Source: Campylorhamphus procurvoides (Eukaryota > Chordata > Aves > Passeriformes > Dendrocolaptidae). Taken from it: 64,000 nucleotides of DNA. Positions 63,251-64,000 of the stretch are shown here, piece after piece. The first letter of the stretch is position 1, and each line of letters opens with the position of its first letter. The position numbers and the translations under genes were made by a program. Location: NCBI GenBank assembly GCA_013396655.1, contig WBMV01006675.1, positions 817,031 through 881,030 of the forward strand, in the 5' to 3' direction. The notes below the pieces were generated by a model. The model had not been told where the DNA came from. It did not search any database and saw nothing but the letters and a program-made list of their open reading frames with translations.

Positions 63251-64000
63251 GGGAAGCTATTTCTTTATACCCTCTTAAGTGTGAATCTCCAGACATTATT
63301 TGATGAACACTGGAAGTGTAAGAGAACATCTGAGTCTAAGAGAACTTCTCTTAGTGATTTTATACAGTGTCTTGATCTAACAGCTGAGTGTTTTGCAGTG
63401 ACTGAAGGTGCTGTTATTCCCATTTGACTGAAGCACAGGAATAAAGATTAACATATATATATTTGCATGCCAGGATTAAGTTGTCTGCAGTATATTTCTT
63501 CAATGCTTTAGCACTATGACAGCTTTATGAATGCTTTAGTACTGCTTTTTCAAAAACCTGTTCCCACTGGCTTTTCTTGCAGCTCCCTTTTCATTATCAG
63601 TTGTGCACACATACCATGCTAAAATACCATGATGCAGAGTGAAACACATGCAGAAGCTGGATTTGTAGTGCATAGCAGAAAATTAGGGTAATGCCAGTGG
63701 TAATTCCAAATCCAGGCTTGTTCCTGAAGCTCACAGCAGACCCTGCTACAGATCAACCACCAACATGAAGTATGGACAATATGTGTATATATTTCTATTG
63801 CACTGGAGCCATGTAAATTACTATCAGAAGCAGAAATGTGTATTACACACAAATGTTGTAATTGTAATATCTTTATATAAAAGTTCACTGATTCATATCA
63901 AAAAAAGTTTAACTACCATCCAACTCCTTAATAGACTCAGCAAATGGTTTAAATGTTATGTTTGGTATGCATTAAGCAGAACATGGCAAGCTGGGTGGAG
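63251..64000. other. Unrecognised stretch at the window end
   Basis: AT-rich DNA with a short (AT)n at about 63453-63463 and an 89-codon minus-strand open frame (63619-63888) that has no recognised motif. Confidence 0.45.

Overview
The window looks like a stretch of bird nuclear genome, probably passerine (inference). The evidence is a set of CR1 LINE fragments, bird-type ERVL sequence and several LTRs in AT-rich, CpG-poor DNA with many homopolymer runs. I found no protein-coding host gene, tRNA, rRNA, CRISPR array or bacterial-style operon. The open frames are short, lack recognisable domains, or belong to retroelements. The background is therefore intergenic or intronic, and I could not name a host gene.

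Layout. 1-5 kb: a CR1 3' fragment (960-1242), a minus-strand LTR (about 1985-2329) and an internally deleted CR1 (3988-4841). 5.1-6.2 kb: a complete solo LTR (5237-6174) with TG...CA ends, a 5-bp target duplication, three 73-bp repeats, a TATA-like box and a poly(A) signal. 6.2-13.3 kb: mostly unrecognised sequence, then a 34-base assembly gap next to a G run. 13.9-16.3 kb: two CR1 copies with 3' ends. 16.3-24 kb: unrecognised sequence apart from a minus-strand CR1 scrap near 23 kb. 24-26 kb: the largest CR1 piece, with endonuclease and reverse transcriptase segments, interrupted by an exact 307-bp duplication around a single N that is almost certainly an assembly error. 29-32.6 kb: CR1 pieces, including an old minus-strand copy still readable as reverse transcriptase, and the 3' part of an ERVL-type LTR. 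35.6-39.7 kb: a CR1 copy directly abutting the 3' half of a decayed ERVL provirus (RNase H and integrase remnants, downstream region, 3' LTR). 40-62.6 kb: mostly unrecognised DNA with CR1 tails at 44.2, 48.0 and 59.8 kb and simple repeats. 62.7-63.25 kb: a probable minus-strand ERVL-type LTR.

The retroelements are dead copies. CR1 elements normally move by target-primed reverse transcription, using their own endonuclease and reverse transcriptase. Here every coding piece carries stops, frameshifts or truncation. The points most worth checking are the N-flanked duplication, the solo LTR with U3 triplication, the CR1 copy whose endonuclease segment is joined directly to its 3' region, the CR1/ERVL junction, the plus-strand bias of CR1, and a few CpG-bearing or splice-flanked segments that could be conserved elements or exons. 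I saw no convincing undescribed biological system.
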